Shown here: in pieces, positions 27,643-37,385 of the stretch
How positions within the stretch are numbered: position 1 is the first letter of the stretch
How the letters are laid out: the number at the start of each line of letters is the position of its first letter
Assembly: GCF_964063345.1 (NCBI RefSeq)
Contig: NZ_OZ061318.1
Location: 2,418,001-2,482,000 of the forward strand
Origin: Pseudomonas lini
GTDB taxonomy: Bacteria; Pseudomonadota; Gammaproteobacteria; Pseudomonadales; Pseudomonadaceae
Direction: 5' to 3'
Length of the DNA: 64,000 bases
The notes under the pieces: generated by a model
Told to the model about the DNA's origin: nothing
The model's database searches: none
Seen by the model: the letters and a program-made list of their open reading frames with translations, nothing else
Made by a program: the position numbers and the translations under genes

Positions 27643-29163
27643 ATGCGTTACGCTCACCCCGGTACTGAAGGCGCTATCGTTTCGTTCAAGAGCAAATACG
27701 GTAACTACATCGGCGGCGAGTTCGTCGCGCCTGTCAAAGGTCAGTACTTCACCAATACATCGCCGGTCAACGGCCAACCTATTGCCGAATTCCCGCGCTC
27801 CACAGCCGAAGACATCGAAAGGGCCCTGGACGCTGCCCATGCCGCCGCCGATGCCTGGGGCGCCACGTCCGCCCAGGCGCGCTCGCTGGTGCTGCTGAAA
27901 ATCGCCGATCGCATCGAACAGAACCTGGAACTGCTGGCGATCACCGAATCCTGGGACAACGGCAAGGCCGTTCGCGAAACCCTCAACGCCGACATCCCGC
28001 TGGCCGCCGACCATTTCCGCTACTTCGCCGGTTGCATCCGCGCCCAGGAAGGCAGCGCCGCCGAGATCGACGGCAACACCGTGGCCTATCACATCCATGA
28101 ACCGCTGGGCGTGGTCGGGCAGATCATTCCATGGAACTTCCCGATCCTGATGGCCGCCTGGAAACTTGCCCCGGCCCTCGCCGCCGGTAACTGCGTGGTC
28201 CTTAAACCGGCCGAGCAAACGCCATTGGGCATCACCGTGCTGATGGAACTGATTGGCGACCTGCTGCCGCCCGGCGTGCTCAACGTGGTGCAAGGCTTCG
28301 GCAAAGAAGCCGGGGAAGCCCTGGCCACCAGCAAGCGCATCGCCAAGATCGCCTTCACCGGCTCGACCCCGGTCGGCTCGCACATCATGAAATGCGCCGC
28401 CGAAAACATCATTCCGTCGACCGTGGAGCTGGGTGGCAAGTCGCCGAACATCTTCTTCGCCGACATCATGCAAGCCGAACCGACCTTCATCGAAAAGGCC
28501 GCCGAAGGCCTGGTGCTGGCGTTCTTCAACCAGGGCGAAGTCTGCACCTGCCCGTCCCGCGCCTTGGTGCAAGAGTCGATCTACGACGACTTTATGAAAG
28601 TCGTGATGAAGAAAGTGCTGTCGATCAAACGTGGCGACCCGCTGGACACCGACACCATGGTCGGCGCCCAGGCATCCGAGCAGCAATTCGACAAAATCCT
28701 TTCGTACCTGGAAATCGCCAAGGGCGAAGGCGCCGAGCTGCTGACCGGCGGCAAGGTGGAAAAACTCGAGGGCAGCCTGGCGACCGGGTATTACATCCAG
28801 CCGACCCTGCTCAAGGGCACCAACAAAATGCGCGTGTTCCAGGAAGAAATCTTTGGCCCGGTGGTGAGCATCACTACCTTCAAGGACGAAGCCGAAGCCC
28901 TGGCCATCGCCAACGACACCGAGTTCGGCCTGGGTGCCGGTCTCTGGACCCGCGACATCAACCGCGCCTACCGCATGGGCCGCGCCATCAAGGCCGGCCG
29001 TGTGTGGACCAACTGCTACCACCTGTACCCGGCGCACGCCGCGTTCGGTGGCTACAAAAAGTCCGGCGTCGGTCGTGAAACCCACAAAATGATGCTCGAT
29101 CACTATCAGCAGACCAAAAACCTGCTGGTGAGCTACGACATCAATCCGTTGGGCTTCTTCTAA
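27643..29163 (+). CDS. exaC: NAD-dependent acetaldehyde dehydrogenase (ExaC type)
   Basis: Oxidises the acetaldehyde released by ethanolamine ammonia-lyase (and from ethanol) to acetate. 506 residues, standard aldehyde dehydrogenase length. Signatures: [22 protein letters not shown], catalytic Glu in [10 protein letters not shown] and catalytic Cys in [11 protein letters not shown] (a neighbouring second Cys is typical of this subfamily); [12 protein letters not shown] near the end. AAGGAG stands before ATG 27643. Followed by a terminator-like hairpin, so it is transcribed apart from eat. Confidence 0.94.
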   Translation: MRYAHPGTEGAIVSFKSKYGNYIGGEFVAPVKGQYFTNTSPVNGQPIAEFPRSTAEDIERALDAAHAAADAWGATSAQARSLVLLKIADRIEQNLELLAITESWDNGKAVRETLNADIPLAADHFRYFAGCIRAQEGSAAEIDGNTVAYHIHEPLGVVGQIIPWNFPILMAAWKLAPALAAGNCVVLKPAEQTPLGITVLMELIGDLLPPGVLNVVQGFGKEAGEALATSKRIAKIAFTGSTPVGSHIMKCAAENIIPSTVELGGKSPNIFFADIMQAEPTFIEKAAEGLVLAFFNQGEVCTCPSRALVQESIYDDFMKVVMKKVLSIKRGDPLDTDTMVGAQASEQQFDKILSYLEIAKGEGAELLTGGKVEKLEGSLATGYYIQPTLLKGTNKMRVFQEEIFGPVVSITTFKDEAEALAIANDTEFGLGAGLWTRDINRAYRMGRAIKAGRVWTNCYHLYPAHAAFGGYKKSGVGRETHKMMLDHYQQTKNLLVSYDINPLGFF

Positions 29164-29170
29164 AAACCGG

Positions 29171-29198
29171 GGGCGATACAGGTAGTTCTGTATCGCCC
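29171..29198 (+). terminator. Terminator-like hairpin after exaC
   Basis: GGGCGATACAG and CTGTATCGCCC form a perfect 11-bp stem around a 6-base loop, 8 bases after the exaC stop; only two T residues follow, so termination strength is uncertain. Confidence 0.65.
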
Positions 29199-29207
29199 TT
29201 CAGATGG

Positions 29208-29317
29208 TCATCGCGGGCAAGTCGGATCGCCGCACCGCCGCTCCCACAGTGTTTTGGGTCAACCCCAATAGGTGAACTTACCCCATAACCCTGTGGGAGC
29301 GGGCTTGCCCGCGATGG
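29208..29317. repeat. REP pair, one arm degenerate
   Basis: CATCGCGGGCAAG... with an interrupting GTCGGATCGCCGCACC segment in the left copy, and an intact GTGGGAGCGGGCTTGCCCGC right copy. Lies between exaC and the eat promoter. Confidence 0.82.
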
Positions 29318-29355
29318 CGTCCTTAAACGCACCGTAAATCATAGCCCTGCTTGTC

Positions 29356-29371
29356 TGGCACGGGCTTTGCG
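29356..29371 (+). promoter_or_regulatory. Sigma-54 promoter of eat-eutBC
   Basis: TGGCACGGGCTTTGCG matches the -24/-12 consensus almost perfectly (GG and GC ten bases apart), 70 bases upstream of the eat start at 29444. Confidence 0.82.
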
Positions 29372-29443
29372 TGCCCGCATTACTCGAAAACGCCATACCC
29401 GAAAGTCCAACAGATCAAACAATAAAAAAGACAGAGAGGACTT

Positions 29444-30814
29444 ATGACTTCTATTACACAGCTCAAACCCACACTCGGCACCCTGCATCTATGGGGCATT
29501 GCCGTCGGCCTGGTGATTTCCGGCGAGTACTTCGGCTGGAGTTACGGCTGGGGCACCGCAGGGACCCTGGGTTTTCTCGTCACCGCCTTGATGGTGGCGA
29601 CGATGTACACCTGCTTCATCTTCAGTTTCACCGAATTGACCACCGCTATTCCCCACGCTGGCGGGCCGTTTGCCTACAGCCGTCGGGCCTTCGGTGAAAA
29701 AGGCGGACTGATCGCCGGCATTGCCACCCTGATCGAATTCGTCTTTGCGCCACCGGCCATTGCCATGGCCATCGGCGCCTACCTCAACGTGCAATACCCG
29801 GAACTGGACCCGAAGATCGCCGCTGTTGGCGCCTATTTCGTGTTCATGGGTTTGAATATCCTCGGCGTGAGCATCGCTGCCACGTTCGAATTGGTGGTCA
29901 CCGTGCTGGCGGTCGCCGAGTTGCTGGTGTTCATGGGCGTGGTCGCACCGGGCTTCAGCTTCAGCAATTTCGTGCTCAACGGCTGGTCGGGCTCCAACGA
30001 ATTCACCATGGCCTCGATTCCCGGCATCTTTGCGGCAATCCCTTTCGCGATCTGGTTCTTCCTCGCCATTGAAGGCGCCGCCATGGCCGCCGAGGAAGCC
30101 AAGGACCCGAAACGCACGATTCCCAGGGCTTACGTCAGTGGCATTCTGACCCTGGTGTTCCTGGCCATCGGCGTCATGGTGATGGCTGGCGGTGTTGGCG
30201 ACTGGCGCCAACTGTCGAACATCAACGATCCGCTGCCTCAGGCGATGAAAGCCGTGGTCGGCAATAATTCGACCTGGATGCACATGCTGGTGTGGATCGG
30301 CCTGTTCGGCCTGGTGGCGAGTTTCCACGGGATCATTCTTGGCTACTCGCGACAGTTCTTCGCCCTGGCACGCGCCGGTTACCTGCCCAAAGGGCTGGCC
30401 AAACTCTCGCGCTTCCAGACTCCGCACCGGGCGATTCTGGCGGGCGGCGTGATCGGCATCGCAGCGATCTACAGCGACGGCCTGGTCAACCTGCAAGGCA
30501 TGACGCTGACGGCGGCAATGATCACCATGTCGGTATTCGGCGCCATCGTGATGTACATCATCAGTATGCTGAGCCTGTTCAAGTTGCGTAAAACCGAGCC
30601 GAACCTGGAACGCACCTTCCGCGCCCCGGGTTACCCGATCGTACCTGGGATCGCGCTGTTTCTGGCGGTGGTGTGTCTGGTGGCGATGGCATGGTTCAAC
30701 ACGCTGATCGGCTGTGTATTCCTCGGGTTCATGGCGGCCGGTTACCTGTATTTCCAACTGACTGCCAAGCAGCGTTCCGACGCGCCGGCGGATGCGATGC
30801 TCGAAGGCGTCTGA
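29444..30814 (+). CDS. eat: Ethanolamine permease
   Basis: 456-residue inner-membrane transporter of the amino acid-polyamine-organocation (APC) superfamily with about 12 hydrophobic helices. N-terminal GIAVGLVISGEYFGWSYGW and ELTTAIPHAGGPFAYSRRAFGEKGG are typical of the ethanolamine permease subfamily. It brings the substrate of EutBC into the cell. Preceded by AGAGAGG and a sigma-54 promoter; followed by eutB after 190 bases that hold a hairpin and an REP pair. Confidence 0.92.
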   Translation: MTSITQLKPTLGTLHLWGIAVGLVISGEYFGWSYGWGTAGTLGFLVTALMVATMYTCFIFSFTELTTAIPHAGGPFAYSRRAFGEKGGLIAGIATLIEFVFAPPAIAMAIGAYLNVQYPELDPKIAAVGAYFVFMGLNILGVSIAATFELVVTVLAVAELLVFMGVVAPGFSFSNFVLNGWSGSNEFTMASIPGIFAAIPFAIWFFLAIEGAAMAAEEAKDPKRTIPRAYVSGILTLVFLAIGVMVMAGGVGDWRQLSNINDPLPQAMKAVVGNNSTWMHMLVWIGLFGLVASFHGIILGYSRQFFALARAGYLPKGLAKLSRFQTPHRAILAGGVIGIAAIYSDGLVNLQGMTLTAAMITMSVFGAIVMYIISMLSLFKLRKTEPNLERTFRAPGYPIVPGIALFLAVVCLVAMAWFNTLIGCVFLGFMAAGYLYFQLTAKQRSDAPADAMLEGV

Positions 30815-30822
30815 GTTGCACC

Positions 30823-30846
30823 GGCGCCGGGCTGATTCCCGGCGCC
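30823..30846 (+). other. GC-rich hairpin after eat
   Basis: GGCGCCGGG and CCCGGCGCC form a perfect 9-bp stem with a 6-base loop, beginning 8 bases after the eat stop. No T-run follows, so it may slow or partially end transcription into eutBC, or protect the eat message. Confidence 0.5.
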
Positions 30847-30868
30847 TGCCCTGATACAGCGCAATCCA

Positions 30869-30956
30869 TGTGGGAGCGGGCTTGCCCGCGATTGCATCAC
30901 CGCGGTGCAACTATTGAACCGAGTTGTTTGCATCGCGGGCAAGCCCGCTCCCACAG
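30869..30956. repeat. REP pair inside the eat-eutB interval
   Basis: Intact arms TGTGGGAGCGGGCTTGCCCG and the reverse complement, about 35 bases apart, between two genes that must otherwise be cotranscribed; it could set unequal transcript levels of permease and enzyme. Confidence 0.87.
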
Positions 30957-31004
30957 GATGCTCCGTGTTATCAAGATTTGTATTCATCAGGAGGACACCG
31001 TCCC

Positions 31005-32399
31005 ATGGCCATATTTGCCCATACCGTCGGCGCCCAGACCTACCGCTTCGACAGTCTCAAAGACGTCATGGCCAAAGCCAGCCCGGCGCGTTCCGGGGAC
31101 TTTCTGGCCGGCGTTGCAGCCCTAAATGATGGCGAGCGGGTGGCCGCGCAGATGGCCCTGGCTGACATCCCGCTGACTCACTTCCTGCAGGAAGTACTGA
31201 TTCCTTACGAGGCCGATGAAGTCACCCGGCTGATCATCGACACCCACGATAAACAAGCTTTTAAAGCGGTCAGCCACCTCACTGTCGGTGGCTTTCGCGA
31301 TTGGCTGCTCAGCGACGCCGCCGACGAACAGAGTCTTCGCGCCCTCGCTCCGGGCCTGATCCCGGAAATGGCCGCCGCCGTGTCGAAGATCATGCGTGTG
31401 CAGGACCTGGTGCTGGTGGCGCAGAAAATCCGCGTGGTCACGAAATTCCGCGGCACTCTGGGCCTGCGCGGCCGGCTCTCGACACGCCTGCAACCCAATC
31501 ACCCCACCGACGAGCCGGCCGGCATCGCCGCGAGCATTCTCGACGGCCTGCTGTACGGCAACGGTGATGCAATGATCGGCATCAACCCGGCCACCGACAG
31601 CATCGCTTCGATCTGCGCCATGCTGGAAATGCTTGATGCGATCATCCAGCGCTATGAAATTCCTACACAGGCCTGCGTGCTGACCCACGTCACCACCTCC
31701 ATCGAGGCGGTGAATCGCGGCGTTCCGCTGGACCTGGTGTTCCAGTCGATCGCCGGCACTGAAGCGGCCAACGCCAGTTTCGGTATCAACCTCAACGTCT
31801 TGCAGGAAGGCTATGACGCGGGCTTGAGCCTGAATCGCGGCACGTTGGGCCAGAACCTGATGTATTTCGAGACCGGCCAGGGCAGCGCCTTGTCAGCCAA
31901 CGCTCACCATGGCATCGATCAACAGACCTGCGAAACCCGCGCCTACGCCGTGGCGCGCCATTTCAAACCGTTTCTGGTGAACACCGTCGTAGGCTTCATC
32001 GGCCCGGAATACCTCTACAACGGCAAACAGATCATCCGCGCCGGTCTCGAAGACCACTTCTGCGGCAAGCTGCTGGGCGTGCCAATGGGTTGCGACATCT
32101 GTTACACCAATCACGCCGAGGCCGATCAGGACGACATGGACACCCTGCTGACCCTGCTGGGCGTGGCCGGAATCAACTTCATCATGGGCATCCCCGGCTC
32201 TGATGACATCATGCTCAATTACCAGACCACCTCGTTCCACGACGCCCTCTACGCCCGGAAAACCTTGGGCCTGAAACCGGCGCCGGAGTTTGAACAGTGG
32301 CTGGCGAACATGGGCATCTTCACCCAGGCAGACGGCAAAATTCACTTCGGCGACAACCTGCCGCCGGCCTTCCGTCAGGCCATGGCGCAACTGGGATGA
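31005..32399 (+). CDS. eutB: Ethanolamine ammonia-lyase large subunit
   Basis: Adenosylcobalamin-dependent enzyme subunit that, with EutC, splits ethanolamine into acetaldehyde and ammonia. 464 residues from ATG 31005, which has AGGAGG ten bases upstream. Family features: [25 protein letters not shown], the substrate-binding region [13 protein letters not shown], and [22 protein letters not shown]. No microcompartment genes are nearby, so this is the soluble Pseudomonas-type pathway. The stop overlaps the eutC start. Confidence 0.96.
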   Translation: MAIFAHTVGAQTYRFDSLKDVMAKASPARSGDFLAGVAALNDGERVAAQMALADIPLTHFLQEVLIPYEADEVTRLIIDTHDKQAFKAVSHLTVGGFRDWLLSDAADEQSLRALAPGLIPEMAAAVSKIMRVQDLVLVAQKIRVVTKFRGTLGLRGRLSTRLQPNHPTDEPAGIAASILDGLLYGNGDAMIGINPATDSIASICAMLEMLDAIIQRYEIPTQACVLTHVTTSIEAVNRGVPLDLVFQSIAGTEAANASFGINLNVLQEGYDAGLSLNRGTLGQNLMYFETGQGSALSANAHHGIDQQTCETRAYAVARHFKPFLVNTVVGFIGPEYLYNGKQIIRAGLEDHFCGKLLGVPMGCDICYTNHAEADQDDMDTLLTLLGVAGINFIMGIPGSDDIMLNYQTTSFHDALYARKTLGLKPAPEFEQWLANMGIFTQADGKIHFGDNLPPAFRQAMAQLG

Positions 32400-33232
32400 G
32401 TATTGAGATGGATAAACCACCTGTCGATCCGCAAAACCCATTGCTGGAGTTGCGGCGCCTGACCCCGGCACGTATTGCCCTCGGTCGTACAGGCACCAGC
32501 ATGCCGACCAGCGCGCAGCTGGATTTTCAGTACGCCCATGCACAGGCCCGGGATGCAGTGCACCTGCCGTTCGACCACCTGGGGCTCAGTTCGCAACTGG
32601 CCCAGCGTGGACGTGAAAGTTTGTTGCTGCACAGCGCCGCCACCGACCGGAACAGCTATCTGCAGCGCCCCGATTTGGGGCGCAAGTTGAGTGATGAGTC
32701 GGCGCAGACCTTGCGCGATTACGCGCTGAGCCATCCTGGCGGAGTGGATTTGGTCGTGGTGGTGGCCGATGGCCTCTCGGCATTGGCCGTTCATCGCCAC
32801 ACCTTACCGTTTCTGGCGCGTATGGAAGAACAGACAGCCGCTGAAGGCTGGTCCCTGTCGCCAGTAATTCTGGTGGAACAGGGCCGTGTAGCGGTGGCCG
32901 ACGAGGTCGGCGAGCTGCTCGGCGCGAAGATGGTGGTCATATTGATCGGCGAACGCCCCGGCTTGAGCTCGCCAGACAGCCTGGGGTTGTATTTCACCTA
33001 TAATCCGAAAGTCGGACTGACAGATGCCTATCGCAACTGCATCTCGAATGTTCGGCTCGAAGGCTTGAGTTACGGCATGGCGGCACACCGCTTGCTGTAT
33101 TTGATGCGCGAAGCCTGTCGGCGGCAGTTATCAGGGGTCAGTCTGAAGGACGAAGCCCAGGTTCAGACGCTGGAGTCGGACATTGGTGCAGACATGAGAG
33201 GTAATTTCCTACTGAGCCCGTCGGATACCTGA
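32396..33232 (+). CDS. eutC: Ethanolamine ammonia-lyase small subunit
   Basis: 278 residues from the ATG at 32396 that overlaps the eutB stop (ATGA); a second in-frame ATG at 32408 is possible. Signatures: [32 protein letters not shown], the B12-binding side segments [16 protein letters not shown] and [20 protein letters not shown], and [13 protein letters not shown] near the end. Confidence 0.96.
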   Translation: MSIEMDKPPVDPQNPLLELRRLTPARIALGRTGTSMPTSAQLDFQYAHAQARDAVHLPFDHLGLSSQLAQRGRESLLLHSAATDRNSYLQRPDLGRKLSDESAQTLRDYALSHPGGVDLVVVVADGLSALAVHRHTLPFLARMEEQTAAEGWSLSPVILVEQGRVAVADEVGELLGAKMVVILIGERPGLSSPDSLGLYFTYNPKVGLTDAYRNCISNVRLEGLSYGMAAHRLLYLMREACRRQLSGVSLKDEAQVQTLESDIGADMRGNFLLSPSDT

Positions 33233-33344
33233 ACCGTTTCCGCATTGCGTTTCTATTCAGGTTTCAGGCAGGATCGATGCACGGCCGCCAGGGTTTCCCG
33301 TCGCCGTCACCACGTAAGACAGCCACTTGAAGACGAGACCTACC

Positions 33345-33806
33345 ATGCGGATTATTCAAGCGACCCTCGAACACCTCGACCTGCTGACCCCGTTATTCGT
33401 CAAATATCGTGAGTTTTACGGTTCCCTGCCGTATCCGGACTCGTCCCGGGCGTTCCTCGAGAAACGCCTGCGACGCAAGGAATCGGTGATCTACCTGGCC
33501 TTGGCCGATGACGACAACAATAAACTGATGGGTTTCTGTCAGTTGTACCCGAGCTTTTCGTCTCTTTCGCTTAAACGCGTGTGGATCCTCAACGACATCT
33601 ACGTCGCCGAAGACGCCCGCCGCCAGTTGGTGGCCGATAACCTGATCCGCACCGCGAAAAAAATGGCCAAGGAAACCAATGCCGTGCGCATGCGCGTTTC
33701 CACCAGCAGCGATAACGATGTCGCACAGAAAACCTACGAATCCATCGGGTTCAAGGAAGACACCGAGTTCAAGAACTACGTGTTGCCGATCAGTGACGGG
33801 CTGTAA
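33345..33806 (+). CDS. GNAT-family N-acetyltransferase
   Basis: 153 residues of the GNAT fold: LLTPLFVKYREFYG at the start, central strand and acetyl-CoA motif in WILNDIYVAEDARRQLVADNLIRTAKK, and the end KTYESIGFKEDTEFKNYVL. Substrate not predictable. ATG 33345 is chosen over one 18 bases upstream as it begins the first strand. Single gene, ended by a degenerate REP pair. Confidence 0.85.
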   Translation: MRIIQATLEHLDLLTPLFVKYREFYGSLPYPDSSRAFLEKRLRRKESVIYLALADDDNNKLMGFCQLYPSFSSLSLKRVWILNDIYVAEDARRQLVADNLIRTAKKMAKETNAVRMRVSTSSDNDVAQKTYESIGFKEDTEFKNYVLPISDGL

Positions 33807-33821
33807 CGCACTGGGGCCTTA

Positions 33822-33951
33822 TGTGGCGAGGGAGCTTGCTCCCGTTCGGCTGCGCAGCAGTCGTAAACCCACCAAAGCGATTTTCCTGATACACCGCGTA
33901 GTCGGACCAGGAGCGCTTCGCACTCCAGCGGAAACAAGCCCCCTCACCACA
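33822..33951. repeat. Degenerate REP-type pair (GTGGCGAGGGAGC family)
   Basis: Intact left arm TGTGGCGAGGGAGCTTGCTC; the right arm has several substitutions (GGAAACAAGCCCCCTCACCA). The remaining 194 bases before the DedA gene hold a TATAAT at 34038-34043 but no clear -35 element or gene. Confidence 0.75.
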
Positions 33952-34145
33952 GTGGATTGTGCAAAGCCAACAGACCTATGGTCGACCCATCGACATTCCC
34001 CGCTACAAACTCGACGCGTTTTTCACTTGTCACCCCGTATAATGCCCATTCTTCCGGCTCGTAGGAAAAATTACACCTGGCTGTAGTCTTACGCGAGCCA
34101 TCCGCACAGGCCTGCAGAGTCGGGCCATCACCACAGGTGCTTTCC

Positions 34146-34802
34146 ATGGATTTCAACCCGATCGACCTTATCCTGCATCTCGATGTTTACCTCGACCTGC
34201 TGGTGACTAACTACGGGTCATGGATCTACGCCATTCTGTTTCTGGTGATCTTCTGCGAAACCGGTCTGGTGGTGATGCCATTCCTGCCGGGCGATTCTCT
34301 GCTGTTCATCGCCGGCGCCGTGGCGGCCGGTGGCGGCATGGACCCGGTGCTGCTGGGCGGCCTGCTGATGCTGGCTGCGATTCTCGGTGACAGCACCAAC
34401 TACGTGATCGGCCGCACCGTTGGCGAACGGTTGTTTCGCAACCCGAACTCGAAAATTTTCCGCCGCGACTACCTGCAACAAACTCACGACTTCTACGACA
34501 AACACGGCGGCAAAACCGTGACCCTGGCGCGCTTCATGCCAATCATCCGTACCTTTGCCCCGTTCGTCGCGGGCATTGGCAAAATGCCTTACCCACGATT
34601 CTTTGCCTTCAGCGTCCTCGGCACCATCCTCTGGGTGGGTGGCCTGGTCACCCTCGGTTACTTCTTCGGCAACGTACCGTTCATCAAGAAAAACCTGTCG
34701 CTGCTGGTGGTGGGCATCATCCTGCTGTCGCTGCTGCCGATGATCATCAGCGTGATCCGCAGCCGCCTCGGTCATGCTGCGTCCAAAGCCGAACCCCGCT
34801 GA
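34146..34802 (+). CDS. DedA family membrane protein
   Basis: 218-residue inner-membrane protein of the DedA (VTT) family: FLPGDSLLFIAGAVAAGG, ILGDSTNYVIGRTVGE, LARFMPIIRTFAPFVAGIGKMPYPRFFAF. DedA proteins are implicated in recycling undecaprenyl phosphate and in membrane homeostasis. ATG 34146 is preferred; one three codons upstream is in frame. The M90 peptidase gene follows after 6 bases, so the two are likely an operon. Confidence 0.9.
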   Translation: MDFNPIDLILHLDVYLDLLVTNYGSWIYAILFLVIFCETGLVVMPFLPGDSLLFIAGAVAAGGGMDPVLLGGLLMLAAILGDSTNYVIGRTVGERLFRNPNSKIFRRDYLQQTHDFYDKHGGKTVTLARFMPIIRTFAPFVAGIGKMPYPRFFAFSVLGTILWVGGLVTLGYFFGNVPFIKKNLSLLVVGIILLSLLPMIISVIRSRLGHAASKAEPR

Positions 34803-34808
34803 CTCACG

Positions 34809-35621
34809 ATGTGGTCCCTTAGCGCCTGGCGACGCCGGCGCACCCTGGCCAGGCATCCGATTGCCGACGACATGTGGCAACGGGTGCGCCATCACTTGAG
34901 TTTTCTCGATGGCCTCAGCGCAGCCGAAGACCAGTGGCTGCGCGAAGCCTGCGTGCTGTTCCTGCAAGACAAACACCTGACCGCCCTGCCCGGCGTCGAA
35001 CTTCACCAAGAGCAACGCCTACTACTCGCCGCCCAAGCCCAATTGCCGCTGCTGCACCTGGGCGATCTGAACTGGTATCAGGGCTTTCACGAAATCATCC
35101 TTTACCCCGACGATTTCCTCAGCCCCCAGCGCCATCGCGACGCCAGCGGCGTCGAACATGAATGGGACGGCGAACACAGCGGCGAAGCCTGGCAGCAAGG
35201 CCCGATCATCCTCGCCTGGCCCGGCGTGATGGCCAGCGGTGGCTGGGAAGGCTACAACCTGGTCATCCACGAACTCGCGCACAAACTCGACATGCTCAAC
35301 GGCGACGCCAATGGCCTGCCACCGCTGCATGCCGATATGCGCGTCAGCGACTGGGCCAAGGTCATGCAAGAAGCCTATGACGACCTCGATCGGCATCTGG
35401 ACCGCAACCCTGACGCACAAACCGCCATTGACCCATACGCAGCGGAAAACCCCGCCGAGTTCTTCGCGGTCACCAGCGAATACTTCTTCAGCGCCCCGGA
35501 TTTATTGCACGAGGCTTATCCGCAGGTTTATGAGCAGCTGAAGCTGTTTTACCGGCAAGATCCGCTGGCGAGGCTGAAGCAACTTCTGGCCGAGAACCCT
35601 GTCTATCAGGCACACGACTAG
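34809..35621 (+). CDS. mtfA: M90 family zinc metallopeptidase (MtfA-like)
   Basis: 270 residues. The zinc-binding HExxH motif appears as VIHELAHKLDMLNG, and a downstream AENPAEFFAVTSEYFF segment supplies the third ligand and family signature. E. coli MtfA is a cytosolic peptidase that also binds the Mlc repressor; function in Pseudomonas is not established. The N-terminal MWSLSAWRRRR stretch is basic, without signal peptide. Confidence 0.86.
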   Translation: MWSLSAWRRRRTLARHPIADDMWQRVRHHLSFLDGLSAAEDQWLREACVLFLQDKHLTALPGVELHQEQRLLLAAQAQLPLLHLGDLNWYQGFHEIILYPDDFLSPQRHRDASGVEHEWDGEHSGEAWQQGPIILAWPGVMASGGWEGYNLVIHELAHKLDMLNGDANGLPPLHADMRVSDWAKVMQEAYDDLDRHLDRNPDAQTAIDPYAAENPAEFFAVTSEYFFSAPDLLHEAYPQVYEQLKLFYRQDPLARLKQLLAENPVYQAHD

Positions 35622-35744
35622 CGGGCACCTGGGTCTCTACGACCTCTGGCGCATGGCAACGACGGCGGAATATGCCTATAATCGCCGCCACTTTTTGGTC
35701 AATCCGGCCAAGTGTTTTTGGTCAACTAACGGGGGCACCGCCCA

Positions 35745-36272
35745 ATGAGCTACAGCAAGATTCCGGCTGGCAAAGACCTGCCGAACGACATCTACGTCGC
35801 GATCGAGATCCCGGCCAACCACGCGCCGATCAAATACGAAATCGACAAAGACAGCGATTGCCTGTTCGTTGACCGTTTCATGGCCACCCCGATGTTCTAC
35901 CCGGCCAACTACGGTTACATCCCGAACACCCTGGCCGACGACGGTGATCCCCTCGACGTGCTGGTCGTGACACCTTACCCGGTTGCTCCAGGTTCGGTAA
36001 TCCGCGCGCGTCCAGTCGGCATCCTGAACATGACCGACGACGGCGGCGGCGATGCCAAAGTGATCGCGGTTCCACACGACAAGCTGTCCCAGCTGTACGT
36101 CGACGTGAAGGAATACACCGATCTGCCACCTCTGCTGATCCAGCAGATCGAGCACTTCTTCGCGAACTACAAAGATCTCGAAAAAGGCAAATGGGTGAAG
36201 ATCGAAGGCTGGGCCGGCGCAGATGCCGCCCGCGACGCGATCACCAAGTCGGTTGCTGCCTATAAAGGCTGA
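35745..36272 (+). CDS. ppa: Inorganic pyrophosphatase
   Basis: Soluble family I pyrophosphatase that hydrolyses PPi to drive biosynthesis. 175 residues. Signature [10 protein letters not shown] (metal-binding Asp cluster) and [19 protein letters not shown] stands at 35677-35682 about 65 bases upstream, though the -35 is weak. Monocistronic, closed by a strong terminator. Confidence 0.96.
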   Translation: MSYSKIPAGKDLPNDIYVAIEIPANHAPIKYEIDKDSDCLFVDRFMATPMFYPANYGYIPNTLADDGDPLDVLVVTPYPVAPGSVIRARPVGILNMTDDGGGDAKVIAVPHDKLSQLYVDVKEYTDLPPLLIQQIEHFFANYKDLEKGKWVKIEGWAGADAARDAITKSVAAYKG

Positions 36273-36306
36273 GAAGCTGCTTAGCTTCTAGCTGCGACGC
36301 TTGAAG

Positions 36307-36336
36307 AAAAACCCCGGTTGATCCGGGGTTTTTTGT
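36307..36336 (+). terminator. Intrinsic terminator of ppa
   Basis: AAAACCCCGG TTGAT CCGGGGTTTTTT, an 8- to 10-bp stem with a T-run, 35 bases past the ppa stop. Confidence 0.92.
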
Positions 36337-36439
36337 GGGCGCTCCGCTCAGACACTGACCTTTAACGGTACGTGGAACGCTTCTTGGCTTTGGTTTTTTC
36401 CTGTTTAAATTCCACTAAAAGCGTCTTACATCCAGTCTT

Positions 36440-36457
36440 AAATTTCCCTCGAAATTT
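36440..36457. promoter_or_regulatory. Palindromic candidate operator before the S24 regulator
   Basis: AAATTTC and GAAATTT, exact inverted repeats separated by CCTC, about 50 bases before the regulator start codon. The position fits an autoregulatory operator; binding is inferred. Confidence 0.5.
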
Positions 36458-36507
36458 GAACGGGTCGTTTATTCAAACCCCCATCCTGCGCCAGTAAACT
36501 CGTGTTT

Positions 36508-37254
36508 ATGAAAAAGAACACTAGCGGCCCACGGTTTAAAGCACTCCTCGAAGCAGCGAAAATCACAACCACTGGATTTGCCGCTTTCTTCGACACGGAA
36601 GCGCAAAATATCCACAACTGGTACACCCGAGGTGTGCCCGCCTACCGCATGGAAGAGGTCGCCAGACTACTGTCTGTAAACAGCGACTGGCTAAAAACCG
36701 GCGAAGGCCCGAAAGAATCCTCACGCCTGCGCGTGCTCGACGAGGCCGGCAACACCTTCGACGCCCAAGCCATCCGCGGCATCTACACGGTGATCGAAGC
36801 CATCGACGTCGAGCTGCCCTTCTACAAAGAAACAACCACCGCCCCGGGCTCCAACAAAACTCACGTCGTCAAAGACCCCAGCCAATCCATCCGCCTGCCC
36901 CGCAGCCATCTGGACTCCCTGGAAATCAACCACGCCGACGCTATTTTTACCCACATGATCGGCAACAGCATGGCCGAAAAGATTGAAGACGGTTCGACGC
37001 TTGCAATCGACCGCGGGCTTACTCAGGTTATTGATGGGGAAATTTATGCGATCGAGCATGACGGGATGCTGCGGATCAAATACCTGCACCGAATGCCGGG
37101 GAATGCGCTGCGGTTGCGCAGTTACAACAAAGCCGAGTATCCAGACGAGATCTTCAATGCCGAGCAGATCGACAAGCAAAACATCAGGGTATTGGGATGG
37201 GTATTCTGGTGGTCGACGCTCAACAAACGGCGGCCGTCTGTGCCCTTCCTGTAA
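36508..37254 (+). CDS. S24-type helix-turn-helix transcriptional repressor
   Basis: 248 residues with the architecture of phage CI/LexA-like repressors: N-terminal helix-turn-helix (about 5-65, with FFDTEAQNIHNWYTRG as recognition region) and a C-terminal S24 peptidase fold with Ser154 in GNSMAEKIEDGS and Lys191 in MLRIKYLHR, 37 residues apart as in LexA. An Ala80-Gly81 pair exists but is much farther from the Ser than in LexA, so self-cleavage is uncertain. GTG at 36502 is an alternative start. No phage genes are adjacent, so it may be a domesticated repressor; its nearest neighbour is the island attachment site 415 bases downstream. Confidence 0.85.
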   Translation: MKKNTSGPRFKALLEAAKITTTGFAAFFDTEAQNIHNWYTRGVPAYRMEEVARLLSVNSDWLKTGEGPKESSRLRVLDEAGNTFDAQAIRGIYTVIEAIDVELPFYKETTTAPGSNKTHVVKDPSQSIRLPRSHLDSLEINHADAIFTHMIGNSMAEKIEDGSTLAIDRGLTQVIDGEIYAIEHDGMLRIKYLHRMPGNALRLRSYNKAEYPDEIFNAEQIDKQNIRVLGWVFWWSTLNKRRPSVPFL

Positions 37255-37281
37255 GCAACCATGGCGAGGGGCTTGCCCCTG

Positions 37282-37385
37282 TGTAGGAGCGAGGCTTGCT
37301 TGCGAAGGGAGCGCCGCAGTCCGCCAGGCAGACCGTGTCATCGCTCTTCGCGGGCAAGTCGGACCGCGCACCGCTCGCTCCTACA
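37282..37385. repeat. Degenerate REP-like inverted repeat
   Basis: TGTAGGAGCGAGGCTTGC on the left and GCTCGCTCCTACA on the right, with TTCGCGGGCAAGTCGGACCG in between: a decayed GGAGCGGGCTTGCCCGCGA-type pair. Confidence 0.65.

Noticed and set aside
27367..29103. 578-codon minus-strand open frame opposite exaC
   Set aside because: Shadow of the GC-rich exaC gene; low-complexity His/Gly/Val-rich translation with no domain, and exaC is unmistakable.
29489..30910. 473-codon minus-strand open frame opposite eat
   Set aside because: His/Gln-rich shadow of a membrane protein gene, extending into an REP pair.
36508..37254. LexA/CI-like self-cleavage at Ala80-Gly81
   Set aside because: The pair is 74 residues before the catalytic Ser, much farther than in LexA (about 35), so not claimed as a cleavage site.
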